Assembly: GCF_025195125.1 (NCBI RefSeq)
Contig: NZ_JAMGSL010000002.1
Coordinates: forward strand, 1 to 64,000
From: Streptomyces sp. Je 1-79
GTDB lineage: Bacteria; Actinomycetota; Actinomycetes; Streptomycetales; Streptomycetaceae
Reading direction: 5' to 3'
Length of the DNA stretch: 64,000 nt
The translations under genes were made by a program, and so were the position numbers. Each line of letters begins with the position of its first letter. Positions within the stretch are counted from its first letter, which is position 1. The notes beneath the pieces were generated by a model. That model had not been told where the DNA came from, made no database searches, and worked only from the letters and a program-made list of their open reading frames with translations. This document shows, one piece after another, positions 50,956-59,422 of this stretch.

Positions 50956-52818
50956 TCAGCGGGCGCGGCGTCCGCGCCGACCGCGACGCCGCGCCCGCGT
51001 GCTCGTCCCCTTCAGGGCCGGAAGCGCGATGCCGAACGCGCCGAGCGTCCGCTCCGCGCGGTACGGGTCGGCGGCCGCCATCTCCTTGACCAGGGCGTCC
51101 ACTCCGCCCGGCCAGCCCTCGCCGGCGGCGTCGAGGACGGCCCGCCCGTCGGCCGCGCGGCGGTAGAGCCGGTCCATGATCAGCACGGCGCGGGCGGACA
51201 GCGGCACACGGGTCTCGTCCGCCGGCTCGCCCCGGGCGTGCAGGACACCGCAGGCGTACGCGCCCATCACCGGGTCGTCGAGCGCGCCGCGCAGCGCCTC
51301 GGCGGGGACGGCTTCGGGGTCGAGGAAACCGAACAGGGCGCGGGTGTAGGCGGCCTCGAAGGTGCCGGCGTTGACGGTGCCGAGGGCGTCGAGCAGCGCG
51401 GACCAGGCCTCCACTGTGTCGCCGTGGGCGTGCACCCACTCGGCGAGGACCCGGGTGGCGGCGGAGGCGGACCAGCCCTCGGCGGCGGCGATCACGGTCG
51501 GGGCGTCCCAGGCCGCGGCCTCCTTGGCGTCCGGCGCCGCGACCCAGCGCACCCGCAGCAGGTAGTGGAGGACCTCGACGCCCCACGGGGTGAGGCCGAA
51601 GGCGTCGCCGGTGCGGAAGACCATGCCGGTGCCGGTCAGCCGGTCGACGGTGGCGGCCATGGCCCGGGCGGAGGATTCCAGGCCGGCCCGGTCGTCGTCC
51701 GTGACCGGCGATCCCGTGAGCCGGGCCAGCTCCTCGGCGGGCGGCACCTGGTACTCCTCGGGGGCGCTCGCCGGCACGAGGACGGGTGCGTCCTCCAGCC
51801 GGGGGTCGACCGGCCAGTCCTCGAACTCGGCGGCGCGGCGTGCGACCGACTCGGCGCAGGCGCCCCGCTGGTAGAGCGCGTACAGCAGATGCGCGGCCTC
51901 GCCGTCGTACAGACCGCCGTCCTCGCCCTTCATCTCCTCGACGGCCGCGGCGAGCAGGTCCGCACCGGCCTCGACGGACCGCTTGGGCTCGTGGGCCTCG
52001 ACGGGCGGGGGCGGCAGCGGGACGGAGGAGTCGCCGTAGTAGTTCAGGTGCTCGTCGAGGAGGGTGTCGGCGAGGGCGAGATGCGGGAAGGCGTCCGAGC
52101 CCGGCGCGAGATGGGCGTACGGCCCCGTGAGCGCGCCCGAGAGGCCCTCGGCGGTCCACCGGTCGACCAGCAGGCCCCCGAGCGCGGCCACTCCGTGCGC
52201 GACGTCCCCGTCGGTCAGCAGCGGGCCCGCGGGCGAGGGCGCCTCCGCCTCCCGTACGTACGCGCCGGTGAGCGCCTCGGCGAGCATCATGTCGGCGAGG
52301 TCGGTGCGGTTCATCAGGTCCGCCCGGTGGAGCCCGTCGGGCGGCCGCAGCCCGTCGTGTCCGGCGAGCCAGGCCCGTACGGCGGCGGGATCGCCGGGGT
52401 CGGTCCCGTCGGCGCGCAGCAGCGAGGCGTACCAGCGCTGCCAGGTGTAGTTGGCGGGGTCGTTCATCGCCCGTTCGAAGTCGGGCACGACGTCCTCGAC
52501 CGCGGCCACGATCCGCGCCTGCCGCTTCCCGGTCAGCCGCCCCGCCTCCCGTACCCGCGCGGTGAGCGCGACGAGCACGGCGGGATAGGCCGCCAGCTCC
52601 TCGGGCGTCGCGTACACGAAGGCCGGCGCGTCCTCGACGAGCAGCCGTCGCACCAGCTCCACGCTCGGCTCGGGCAGCCCGCTGCGCCGGTCGGCCCCGC
52701 GCAGGGCCAGCAGTGCGAGCACCGCGTCGGCGGCGCGTACGGACGAAGGGTCGCGGAGCTCCGGTGTTCCGTCGAGGAACGCGTCGAGCCCGGTGTTGGT
52801 GAGCACGGTCCCTGCCAC
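50956..52818 (-). CDS. Large uncharacterised protein
   Basis: 620 residues, GTG start. Soluble, mostly helical, rich in Ala, Glu, Asp and Leu. The N-terminus MAGTVLTNTGLDAFLDGTPELRD and the middle AAHLLYALYQRGACAESVARRA give no family I know. A winged-helix-like stretch around RTGDAFGLTPWGVEVLHYLLR (about 400-425) is the only recognisable shape. The C-terminus ends in a very basic tail (RARRRGRRGRRAR). No signal peptide. Its size and the intact frame argue for a real gene. It converges with the SGNH hydrolase gene. Confidence 0.8.
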   Translation of the reverse strand: MAGTVLTNTGLDAFLDGTPELRDPSSVRAADAVLALLALRGADRRSGLPEPSVELVRRLLVEDAPAFVYATPEELAAYPAVLVALTARVREAGRLTGKRQARIVAAVEDVVPDFERAMNDPANYTWQRWYASLLRADGTDPGDPAAVRAWLAGHDGLRPPDGLHRADLMNRTDLADMMLAEALTGAYVREAEAPSPAGPLLTDGDVAHGVAALGGLLVDRWTAEGLSGALTGPYAHLAPGSDAFPHLALADTLLDEHLNYYGDSSVPLPPPPVEAHEPKRSVEAGADLLAAAVEEMKGEDGGLYDGEAAHLLYALYQRGACAESVARRAAEFEDWPVDPRLEDAPVLVPASAPEEYQVPPAEELARLTGSPVTDDDRAGLESSARAMAATVDRLTGTGMVFRTGDAFGLTPWGVEVLHYLLRVRWVAAPDAKEAAAWDAPTVIAAAEGWSASAATRVLAEWVHAHGDTVEAWSALLDALGTVNAGTFEAAYTRALFGFLDPEAVPAEALRGALDDPVMGAYACGVLHARGEPADETRVPLSARAVLIMDRLYRRAADGRAVLDAAGEGWPGGVDALVKEMAAADPYRAERTLGAFGIALPALKGTSTRARRRGRRGRRAR

Positions 52819-52872
52819 CTTTCCCAGGGTAGTTCCGGCACGGGCCGGACGACGAGGCCTGGGGCGGCGCCG

Positions 52873-53823
52873 TCATGGGACGACAACGGTGCGTTGTGCC
52901 GAGAAGTCACCCCAGGTGCCGTCGGGGAGGCGGGCGCGGAGTTTGACGCTGTAGCGGGTGCCCGCGGTGGTGGGGACCGTGAAGGTGTAGCGGGCCTCGG
53001 CGGGCGGCGGGTCGGTGCCCCAGATGATCGTGGTGGCGAAGGCCTCGTTGAGGTAGAGCTGGTGTTCCGTCACGGGGGCGCCGGTGCGCGGTGGGGTCCA
53101 GGTCAGTGTGATCTCGCCCTTCGTGGCCTTGGCTTCGAGGTCCGTGGGGGCCGTGTTGGGGGCGGCACCGGGGGCCGTTGCGGTGGTCAGGTCGGCGGGG
53201 GCGCTGTCCGGGGAGGAGTTCTCGGCGGCGTCGCGGGCGCGGACCGTGAACGAGTAGACCGTGCCGGGGCGCAGGCCGGTGAGGCGGGCGGTGGTGGTCG
53301 TGCCGGGGACGGTGTGGATCCGGGCGTCGGCCTGGTAGACGTCGTACGCGGTGACCTTGGTGTCGTCGCGGGCCGCGCTCCAGGTCAGGGTGGCCGCGTG
53401 GCTGCCGTCGGGGGTGGCGCGCAGGGCCCGGGGGGCGGAGGGCGCGGAGCGGTCCTGGGCGGTGGCGGCGAGGGTGGTGGCGGGGACGGTCGTGCTGTGC
53501 GGGGAGCGGTTGCCGGCGGCGTCGCGGGCGCGGACGGTGAAGGCGTACGGGGTCGAGGGCGTGAGGTTCACGATGTCGGTCATGAGGGTCGTCGCGGGCA
53601 GGTCCTTGACCTTGCGGCCCTGCTGGTAGACCTCGTAGCCGGTGACCGCGCGGTCGTCGGCGGCCGCGCTCCACATGACGTGGACGGTGCTCGCGCTGCC
53701 GGCGGACGCGGTGACTCCGGTGGGGGCGGTGGGGTCGCGGGTGTCCTTCTCCGGTCCGCCGGAACAGGCGGCGAGGGTGAGGGCGGCGACGGTCAACACG
53801 CTTGCGGCGAGCGGGCGTTGCAC
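52873..53823 (-). CDS. Lipoprotein with three fibronectin type III domains
   Basis: 316 residues from GTG 53823, with CGGAGG 8 bases upstream. Short signal peptide with lipobox LAAC (about residues 16-19). Three FN3 modules follow: about 30-120 (APTGVTASAGSASTVHVMWSA...VTGYEVYQQGRKV), 125-215 (APRALRATPDGSHAATLTWSA...YDVYQADARI) and 220-310 (APTDLEAKATKGEITLTWTPP). The domains resemble those attached to Streptomyces glycosidases, but no catalytic domain is present. It is probably a surface adhesion or carbohydrate/protein-binding lipoprotein. Confidence 0.88.
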   Translation of the reverse strand: MQRPLAASVLTVAALTLAACSGGPEKDTRDPTAPTGVTASAGSASTVHVMWSAAADDRAVTGYEVYQQGRKVKDLPATTLMTDIVNLTPSTPYAFTVRARDAAGNRSPHSTTVPATTLAATAQDRSAPSAPRALRATPDGSHAATLTWSAARDDTKVTAYDVYQADARIHTVPGTTTTARLTGLRPGTVYSFTVRARDAAENSSPDSAPADLTTATAPGAAPNTAPTDLEAKATKGEITLTWTPPRTGAPVTEHQLYLNEAFATTIIWGTDPPPAEARYTFTVPTTAGTRYSVKLRARLPDGTWGDFSAQRTVVVP

Positions 53824-53955
53824 AGGAATGCCTCCGTCCGTCGGAATGGTCCAGACCTGTATCCCACGGGGTGGTGGCGCCCGGCAAGAGGTCGTTGTCA
53901 GTGGCGTGCGCTTCACTGGATTCGTCACTCTCCGTGACTGAACGAGGGGGGAATC

Positions 53956-54534
53956 ATGACGGACCGTATGACGTACGTGACGCCGGCGGGGCTGCGGGCG
54001 CGTGGCTGGACCGACGCGATGGTGCGCGACCTGCTGGGAGCGCCGGATGTGCAGGGGCGGGACCCGCGACGGTGGTCGATCGCGCCCGTGCGGCTGTACC
54101 GGGTGGCGCGGGTGGAGGCGGTGGAGCGGACACCGGAGTTCACACGGTGCGCGGCCGCCTCGGGGCGGCGCTCCTCCGCCGCGGAGGCGGGGGCCGAGGG
54201 GCGCCGGCAGGCGGTGCTCGCCGCGATCCGGGCGGAGCCGATCGAGGTGCCCCGGCTCTCGGCGGCCGAGCTGGAGCGGCGCGCGGTCCGGCACCGCCAC
54301 CTGCTCGGGGCGCGCAGCCCCGGCGGGGGCACGGCCGGGGCGCTGGTGCGGTGGGAGGTGAGCTATCTGCGGCACGCGCTGTCGCGGTACGAGTACCTGC
54401 TCGACGGCCTGTACGGGTCGACGGGCCGGGCCGAGGCCGAACGGCTGCTGCGCCGCAGGGTCTACGAGGCGATCGCGGCCGCGTATCCCGCGCTGGCGCA
54501 GGAGTGCCGGCGTCGCATCGGCGCCGAGCGATGA
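53956..54534 (+). CDS. Uncharacterised helical protein
   Basis: 192 residues, ATG with GAGGGGGG upstream. The start, MTYVTPAGLRARGWTDAMVRDLLGAPD, looks like a short DNA- or RNA-binding helical domain followed by RRWSIAPVRLYRVARVEAVE. The rest is Arg/Ala-rich and helical with ELERRAVRHRHLLG. I have seen this architecture only as a hypothetical actinomycete protein. No operon partner is certain; the next gene starts 30 bp downstream. Confidence 0.7.
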   Translation: MTDRMTYVTPAGLRARGWTDAMVRDLLGAPDVQGRDPRRWSIAPVRLYRVARVEAVERTPEFTRCAAASGRRSSAAEAGAEGRRQAVLAAIRAEPIEVPRLSAAELERRAVRHRHLLGARSPGGGTAGALVRWEVSYLRHALSRYEYLLDGLYGSTGRAEAERLLRRRVYEAIAAAYPALAQECRRRIGAER

Positions 54535-54564
54535 GTTCCGGCGTCCCCGGCGGTCTGCCTCTGC

Positions 54565-55152
54565 ATGGAGAAGACGGAGCACATCGATCTGGGAACGGCC
54601 GCGGCGCGGGTGGCACGGCTCGCCGAGGGCGTCGGGGACGAGCGGCTCGGGGACCCGACGCCGTGTCCGGAGTACGCGGTACGGGAGGTGCTCGCCCATC
54701 TCGTCGGGCTGAGCGTGGCCTTCCGCGACGCGGCCCGGAAGGAGTTCGGGGCGACGACGGGCACACCGCCCGGCTCGGTCCGCCCGGTCCTGGCGGACGA
54801 CTGGCGTACGGCCCTGCCGAAGGCCCTGGACGAGCTGGCGGCGGCCTGGCGCGAGCCGGGCGCCTGGGACGGCGACACCCGGGCGGGCGGCGTCGAGATG
54901 CCGGCGGCCGTCATGGGCCGGGTCGCGTTGAACGAGCTGGTGATCCACGGCTGGGACCTGGCGCGGGCGACGGCGCAGCCGTACGAGGTGAGCGAGGAGG
55001 AGCTGGCCGTGTCCAAGGCCCTGTTGACCCCGGCGGAGGACGCCCCGGCCGAGGACGGCTTCTTCGGCCCGATCGTCCCCGTCCCCGCCGACGCACCCCT
55101 CCTCGCCCAGGTGATCGGGTTGTCCGGCCGCCACCCGGACTGGCGGGCCTAG
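54565..55152 (+). CDS. TIGR03086-type metal-binding protein (mycothiol-transferase/DinB fold)
   Basis: 195 residues. Four-helix DinB/maleylpyruvate isomerase fold with CPEYAVREVLAHLVGLSVAFRDA and VALNELVIHGWDLARATAQPYEV. The histidines in AHLVG and VIHGWDLA are the metal ligands of this family. Related proteins are mycothiol-dependent enzymes, but this branch has no assigned reaction. The ribosome-binding site is weak, and translation may depend on the upstream gene. It converges with the racemase-fold gene, which overlaps its stop. Confidence 0.82.
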   Translation: MEKTEHIDLGTAAARVARLAEGVGDERLGDPTPCPEYAVREVLAHLVGLSVAFRDAARKEFGATTGTPPGSVRPVLADDWRTALPKALDELAAAWREPGAWDGDTRAGGVEMPAAVMGRVALNELVIHGWDLARATAQPYEVSEEELAVSKALLTPAEDAPAEDGFFGPIVPVPADAPLLAQVIGLSGRHPDWRA

Positions 55153-55901
55153 AGCAGTGTCGCGAGGCTGCGGCAGGCCGCCCGGATCGGGGCGATCACC
55201 GGGACCGTGAAGCGGGGGCGCAGGGCCTCCGCCGCCTCGCCGAGTGGGCCGCCGCCGATGACGACGGCCCGCGCGCCGTCCCGTACGACGCACTCCTGGA
55301 CCGCGCGGGCCAGGCTCTCGACGAGCGCCTCCGGGTCGGCGGACAGGGCGTGGGGGTCTCCCTCGGTGAGGCGGAGGCCGGTGAAGCGGTCGCGGACGCC
55401 GAGTGCCGCCACGGCGTCGGCGATGGGGCCCGCCAGACGCGGGGTCGTCGTCGCGATGCCGAAGCGGGTGCCCCCGGCGGACGCCTCCAGGAGGGCGGCC
55501 TCCCCGATGCCCACGACGGGGACCGGGGCGAGGGCGCGCAGCTCCGCCACGCCCGGGTCGCCGAACGCGGCCACCAGCAGCGCCGCGCAGTCGCCGGAGA
55601 CGAGGGCCCGTCGGCCGGCGGCGACGACCTCGGGCGCCGCGGCCCGGAGCGCCGCCGGGTCCGTGAGCATCCGCGGACCGCGCGCCACGGTCACCCCGCG
55701 GACCCGGGCAGAAGGCCCCAGCGTCCGGCGGGCGATCCCGGTCATCATCGTGGTCGTGGCCGACGACGTGTTGGGGTTGACGAGCACGACCGCCGGAGCC
55801 CCACGCCGACGCGGCCGCCCCCGGCCGCGGGGCGACGTCGCGCCGGCGCGCGTCCCGCCGCTCCCCGCGGCGTCAGCGCCCGCCACGCCGCCACCTGTCA
55901 C
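55149..55901 (-). CDS. Aspartate/glutamate (hydantoin) racemase-fold protein lacking both catalytic cysteines
   Basis: 250 residues. After an unusual Gly/Arg-rich N-terminus of about 35 residues, the Asp/Glu racemase fold starts at VVLVNPNTSSATTTMM. In hydantoin/allantoin racemases the first cysteine lies in a VIACFGDPG-type motif and the second in a GCAGM-type motif. Here they read LLVAAFGDPGV and VVIGGGPLGE, so both are missing. The position among purine-catabolic genes suggests allantoin racemase ancestry, but a two-base racemase mechanism cannot work. A binding or different catalytic role is likely. The true start may lie closer to residue 36. Confidence 0.8.
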   Translation of the reverse strand: MTGGGVAGADAAGSGGTRAGATSPRGRGRPRRRGAPAVVLVNPNTSSATTTMMTGIARRTLGPSARVRGVTVARGPRMLTDPAALRAAAPEVVAAGRRALVSGDCAALLVAAFGDPGVAELRALAPVPVVGIGEAALLEASAGGTRFGIATTTPRLAGPIADAVAALGVRDRFTGLRLTEGDPHALSADPEALVESLARAVQECVVRDGARAVVIGGGPLGEAAEALRPRFTVPVIAPIRAACRSLATLL

Positions 55902-56158
55902 TCCACGTGCCCATCACTCCAGCGTCCATCACACCGCCGCCCGCCGTGCCATCGCCCGGCACTCCAGCGCCCCTCACGCCGCCCGCCGCCCGCCGCCCGC
56001 CGCGCCCCCGCCAAGCCGCCCGCCGCGTCCGCCCCGCCGCGCCCCCGCCCGGACCGCGCCGGGGTGCGCCGTGGCCACGCCTCCGGGGAGTGGCCGGAGC
56101 GAGCCGTGCCGTCCCCCGTACGCCGGAGCGGGCCGTGCCCGTCCCCGTACGCACGACG
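55902..56158. other. Non-coding C-rich gap between racemase-fold and permease genes
   Basis: About 257 bp with very high C content, poor in A/T and full of CCGCCC and CGCCC words. Open frames here encode only Pro/Arg-rich low-complexity sequence. I see no promoter hexamers or dyads before the terminator at 56159. Confidence 0.6.
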
Positions 56159-56187
56159 CCGGTCCCCGCGTCAGACGCGGGGACCGG
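56159..56187 (-). terminator. Hairpin terminator of the NCS2 permease gene
   Basis: CCGGTCCCCGCGTC (56159-56172) pairs with GACGCGGGGACCGG (56174-56187), giving a 14-bp stem with a minimal loop, 24 bp beyond the permease stop. Confidence 0.85.
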
Positions 56188-56210
56188 ATCGACGGGCGGC
56201 GGGGGCACGC

Positions 56211-57662
56211 TCAGTGGACGTGCGCCGCCTTCGCCGTGTGGGCCTCGGAGATCTCCTCGCCCGGCTCCATGGGCGCGGTGACCGTATCCTCGTCGCCGCG
56301 CTTGCCCAGGTGGTTGAAGACCAGGTTCAGCAGGACCGCCGCGACACAGCCGGTCGAGATGCCGGAGTCCAGGATGATCTTCGCCGTCTCCGGGAAGGCG
56401 TGGTAGAACTCCGGCGCCGTGATCGGGATGATGCCGACGGCCAGCGAGACCGCCACGATCAGCACGTTGTTGTCCTTCTCCAGGCCGGCCTTGACCAGGG
56501 TCTGGATGCCGCTCGCCGCGACCGAGCCGAAGAGGACCACACCCGCGCCGCCGAGCACCGGCCGCGGGACGACCGAGATGAGCGAGGCGGCGACGGGCGA
56601 GAGGCCCATCAGGACCAGGAAGCCGCCGCCGCAGGCGACCACGAACCGGCTGCGGATCCTCGTCATGGCGACGAGCCCGATGTTCTGGGCGAAGGCGCTG
56701 CACATGAAGCCGTTGAAGAACGGGCTGATGGCCGAGCCCAGGGTGTCGGCGCGCAGTCCGGCCGCGATGGTCTTCTCGTCGGCGGGCCGGTCGACGATCT
56801 CGCCGAGCGCGAGCATGTCGGCGGTCGACTCGGTCATCGAGACGAGCATGACCACGCACATGGAGATGATCGCGGCGAGTGCGAACTGCGGGGCGCCGAA
56901 GTGGAACGGCGAGGGGAAGCCGATCACGGACGCCTCGGCCACCGGGCTGAAGTCCGTGACCCCGAACGGGATCGCGATGAGCGTGCCGAGGACGAGACCG
57001 ACCAGGACCGCGATCTGCTTCAGGAAGCCCCGGGTGAAGCGCCGCAGGAGCAGGACGACCACCAGCGTGATCGCCGCGAGGGTGAGATAGGTCGTCGAAC
57101 CGTAGTCCTTCGCCGCCGGGTTGGGGCCTTGGGCCCAGCCGAAGGCGACCGGCAGCAGCGAGACACCGATGAGGGTGATCACGGTGCCGGTGACGACCGG
57201 CGGGAAGAAGCGGACGAGCTTGGAGAAGTACGGGGCGGCTATGAAGCCGAGCACTCCGGCGACGATGATCGCGCCGAAGATGATCGGGAGTGCGTCGGCC
57301 TTGTCGTCCGTGGTGTCGACGATCGCGAGCATCGGGGCGACGCCGGCGAAGGTGACTCCGTTGACGAACGGCAGCCGGGCGCCGATCTTCCAGACGCCGA
57401 GCGTCTGGAGGAAGGTGGCGAGCCCCGCGGTGAAGAGGCTGGCTCCGGTGAGGAAGGTCAGTTCGGTGCCGGAGAGACCGACGGCCGCGCCGACGATCAG
57501 GGGCGGGGCGACCACACCCGCGTACATGGCGGCCACGTGCTGCAGACCGCTGGTCATCATCTTCAGAGGCGGCAGAGTCTCGTCGACCGGATGCTTCCGG
57601 TCCTCCGAGTCGGCGGCGCTTTCATCCTGTGCATCATTGCGAAACCTGGGCGTGGTGGCCAC
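56211..57662 (-). CDS. NCS2 purine/xanthine-urate permease
   Basis: 483 residues, GTG with CGGAGGAA upstream. 14 membrane helices. Family motifs: HPVDETLPPLKMMTSGLQHVAAMYAGVV at the N-terminus, LALGEI with the acidic residue in MTESTADMLALGEIVDRP (TM8), and the NCS2 signature SAFAQNIGLVAMTRIRSRF in TM10. It imports xanthine, urate or uracil with protons. The Gln/Glu pattern and the flanking purine genes favour purines. It is a paralogue of the permease at 59423. Its leader holds a CACGTC-N6-GACGTG dyad at 57685. Confidence 0.92.
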   Translation of the reverse strand: MATTPRFRNDAQDESAADSEDRKHPVDETLPPLKMMTSGLQHVAAMYAGVVAPPLIVGAAVGLSGTELTFLTGASLFTAGLATFLQTLGVWKIGARLPFVNGVTFAGVAPMLAIVDTTDDKADALPIIFGAIIVAGVLGFIAAPYFSKLVRFFPPVVTGTVITLIGVSLLPVAFGWAQGPNPAAKDYGSTTYLTLAAITLVVVLLLRRFTRGFLKQIAVLVGLVLGTLIAIPFGVTDFSPVAEASVIGFPSPFHFGAPQFALAAIISMCVVMLVSMTESTADMLALGEIVDRPADEKTIAAGLRADTLGSAISPFFNGFMCSAFAQNIGLVAMTRIRSRFVVACGGGFLVLMGLSPVAASLISVVPRPVLGGAGVVLFGSVAASGIQTLVKAGLEKDNNVLIVAVSLAVGIIPITAPEFYHAFPETAKIILDSGISTGCVAAVLLNLVFNHLGKRGDEDTVTAPMEPGEEISEAHTAKAAHVH

Positions 57663-57684
57663 GGCGGTTCCTCCGGTCGGGTAA

Positions 57685-57702
57685 CACGTCGGCGGTGACG
57701 TG
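57685..57702. promoter_or_regulatory. Dyad in the leader of the first NCS2 permease
   Basis: CACGTC (57685-57690), GGCGGT, GACGTG (57697-57702), a perfect 6-6-6 inverted repeat about 25 bp upstream of the GTG start. It could be an operator or a leader hairpin. The remaining upstream gap (57703-57871) shows no clear motif. Confidence 0.4.
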
Positions 57703-57871
57703 GGTGTCTTGGAGGTGGTGCAAAGCAGGGCAGGTCGTGCGCCTCACGGTGTGCGGCTCATGAGGAAGGGGCGGGTGTCGCAGGGGCTTCGACGGAGTTC
57801 GGCAGGTCGCGCGGTACTGGGGGAACCGCTCGTGTTGGGTGCCCGGGAGGGGGACACGTCGACCGTCCGGA

Positions 57872-57902
57872 GGGTGCCGTACCTCTTTACGTACGGGCAC
57901 CC
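57872..57902 (-). terminator. Hairpin downstream of the amidohydrolase gene
   Basis: GGGTGCCGTAC (57872-57882) pairs with GTACGGGCACCC (57891-57902), one bulged G, 8-base loop. It lies 84 bp after the minus-strand amidohydrolase stop. Confidence 0.6.
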
Positions 57903-57985
57903 CCCGTCCGGCCGGCCACGGACCCCGCTCGGGTCCGCGGCGACCGACCGAGGGCCGTCCCCCTCGGTCGGACTCCTTGGGGAGG

Positions 57986-59374
57986 TCAGCCCTGGGCCGT
58001 GATCCGGGCCAGGCGCTGCGCCTCCGCGCGCGCGTCGCGGGCGATCGCGTCCTCGTCGGCGAAGAGCAGGCGGTTGTTCTCGACGATCTGCTTGCCGTTG
58101 ACGAACGAGGCCGTCACCGGGGCCGCCGCGCCGAAGACGATCGCGGTGACCGGGTCGGCGATCGACGAGTGGCCGAGGCCGTCGATCTTCCACAGCACGA
58201 AGTCGGCGAGCTTGCCGGCTTCGAGCGAGCCGATCGAGTCGGCGCGGCCGAGGACCTGGGCGCCGCCGAACGTGCCGAGGCGCAGGGCCTGGCGGGCGTT
58301 GAGCGCGGCCTCGCGGTGGACGCCGAGGCGGTTGATGAGGAGCGCGTTGCGCAGCTCGGTGTGGAGTTCGCCCGACTCGTTGGAGGCGGTGCCGTCGACA
58401 CCGAGGCCGACGGGGACGCCCGCCTTGAGCATGTCCGGTACGCGGGCGATGCCGGCGGCCAGACGCGCGTTGGAGGACGGGCAGTGGGCGACACCGGTCT
58501 TCGTACGGGCGAAGGCCTCGATGTCGGAGTCGTTCATGTGGACGCAGTGGGCCATCCACACGTCCTCGCCGAGGAAGCCGGTGGACTCGAAGTAGTCCGT
58601 CGGGCCCATGCCGAAGAGCTCGTGGCAGAACTTCTCCTCCTCCACGGTCTCCGAGCCGTGGGTGTGCATGCGCACGCCGAGGCGGCGGCCGAGCGCGGCG
58701 CCCTCGCGGAGCAGTTCGGTGGAGATGGAGAAGGGGGAGCAGGGGGCGACGGCGACCTGGGTCATCGCGTCGAAGGAGGCGTCGTGGTACTTCTTCACCG
58801 TCTCCTCGGTCGCCGCGAGGGCGCCCTCGGTGGTCTCGACGGCGAAGTCCGGCGGCAGACCGCCGTCCTTCTCGCTGCGGTCCATCGAGCCGCGGGCGAG
58901 GGTGAAGCGGACGCCCATGTCCTGGGCGGCACCGATGATGGCGCCGGACAGGTCGCCGGAGCCCTTCGGGTAGACGTAGTGGTGGTCCATCGCGGTGGTC
59001 ACACCACCGCGGGCCATCATGGCCAGCGAACCCTGGGCGGCGACGCGGACCATGGCCTCGTCGATGCGGGCCCAGGTCGGGTAGAGCGCGACCAGCCAGT
59101 TGAAGAGGTTGTGGTCGGTGGCGAGGCCCCGGGTGATCCACTGGTAGAAGTGGTGGTGGGTGTTGATCAGACCGGGCGTCACCAGATGACCGGTGGCGTC
59201 GATCCGGCGGACCACGTTCTCCAGGCCCTCGGGTGCCTTGCCGGCGCCGATGGACTCGATCTTGTTGCCCGCGACGACGAGGTGGCCGGAGGCGTACTCG
59301 GTGTCGTGGGCGTCTACGGTCGCGATCGCACAGTTCTCGATGACGATGCGCTCGACAGTCGAAGGTGCTGCCAT
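57986..59374 (-). CDS. 8-oxoguanine deaminase-like amidohydrolase
   Basis: 462 residues from ATG 59374, with GAAGGAAG 8 bases upstream. Metal-dependent deaminase: LVTPGLINTHHHFYQWITRG (first His pair), MHTHGSETVEEE, MAHCVHMNDSDI and LGVDGTASNESG (final Asp). The NTHHHFYQW motif and length match bacterial 8-oxoguanine deaminases, which convert 8-oxoguanine to urate. The same COG includes guanine and hydroxyatrazine deaminases. Its place between two NCS2 permeases and just downstream of uricase fits a feed into urate. Confidence 0.88.
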   Translation of the reverse strand: MAAPSTVERIVIENCAIATVDAHDTEYASGHLVVAGNKIESIGAGKAPEGLENVVRRIDATGHLVTPGLINTHHHFYQWITRGLATDHNLFNWLVALYPTWARIDEAMVRVAAQGSLAMMARGGVTTAMDHHYVYPKGSGDLSGAIIGAAQDMGVRFTLARGSMDRSEKDGGLPPDFAVETTEGALAATEETVKKYHDASFDAMTQVAVAPCSPFSISTELLREGAALGRRLGVRMHTHGSETVEEEKFCHELFGMGPTDYFESTGFLGEDVWMAHCVHMNDSDIEAFARTKTGVAHCPSSNARLAAGIARVPDMLKAGVPVGLGVDGTASNESGELHTELRNALLINRLGVHREAALNARQALRLGTFGGAQVLGRADSIGSLEAGKLADFVLWKIDGLGHSSIADPVTAIVFGAAAPVTASFVNGKQIVENNRLLFADEDAIARDARAEAQRLARITAQG

Positions 59375-59422
59375 GGCGGTGCTTCCTTCATTCCTCGGGG
59401 GTGGTGTGGGCACGGCAGGACC

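Noticed and set aside
55902..56158. Small Pro-rich plus-strand protein in the gap before the permease terminator
   Set aside because: Only low-complexity Pro/Arg sequence, no ribosome-binding site and no recognisable motif.
53802..57698. A plus-strand open frame of about 1,300 codons
   Set aside because: It runs across and antisense to several well-supported genes, is Arg/Gly/Ala low-complexity, and follows from G/C-rich third positions on the opposite strand. The same holds for the other long antisense frames in the window.
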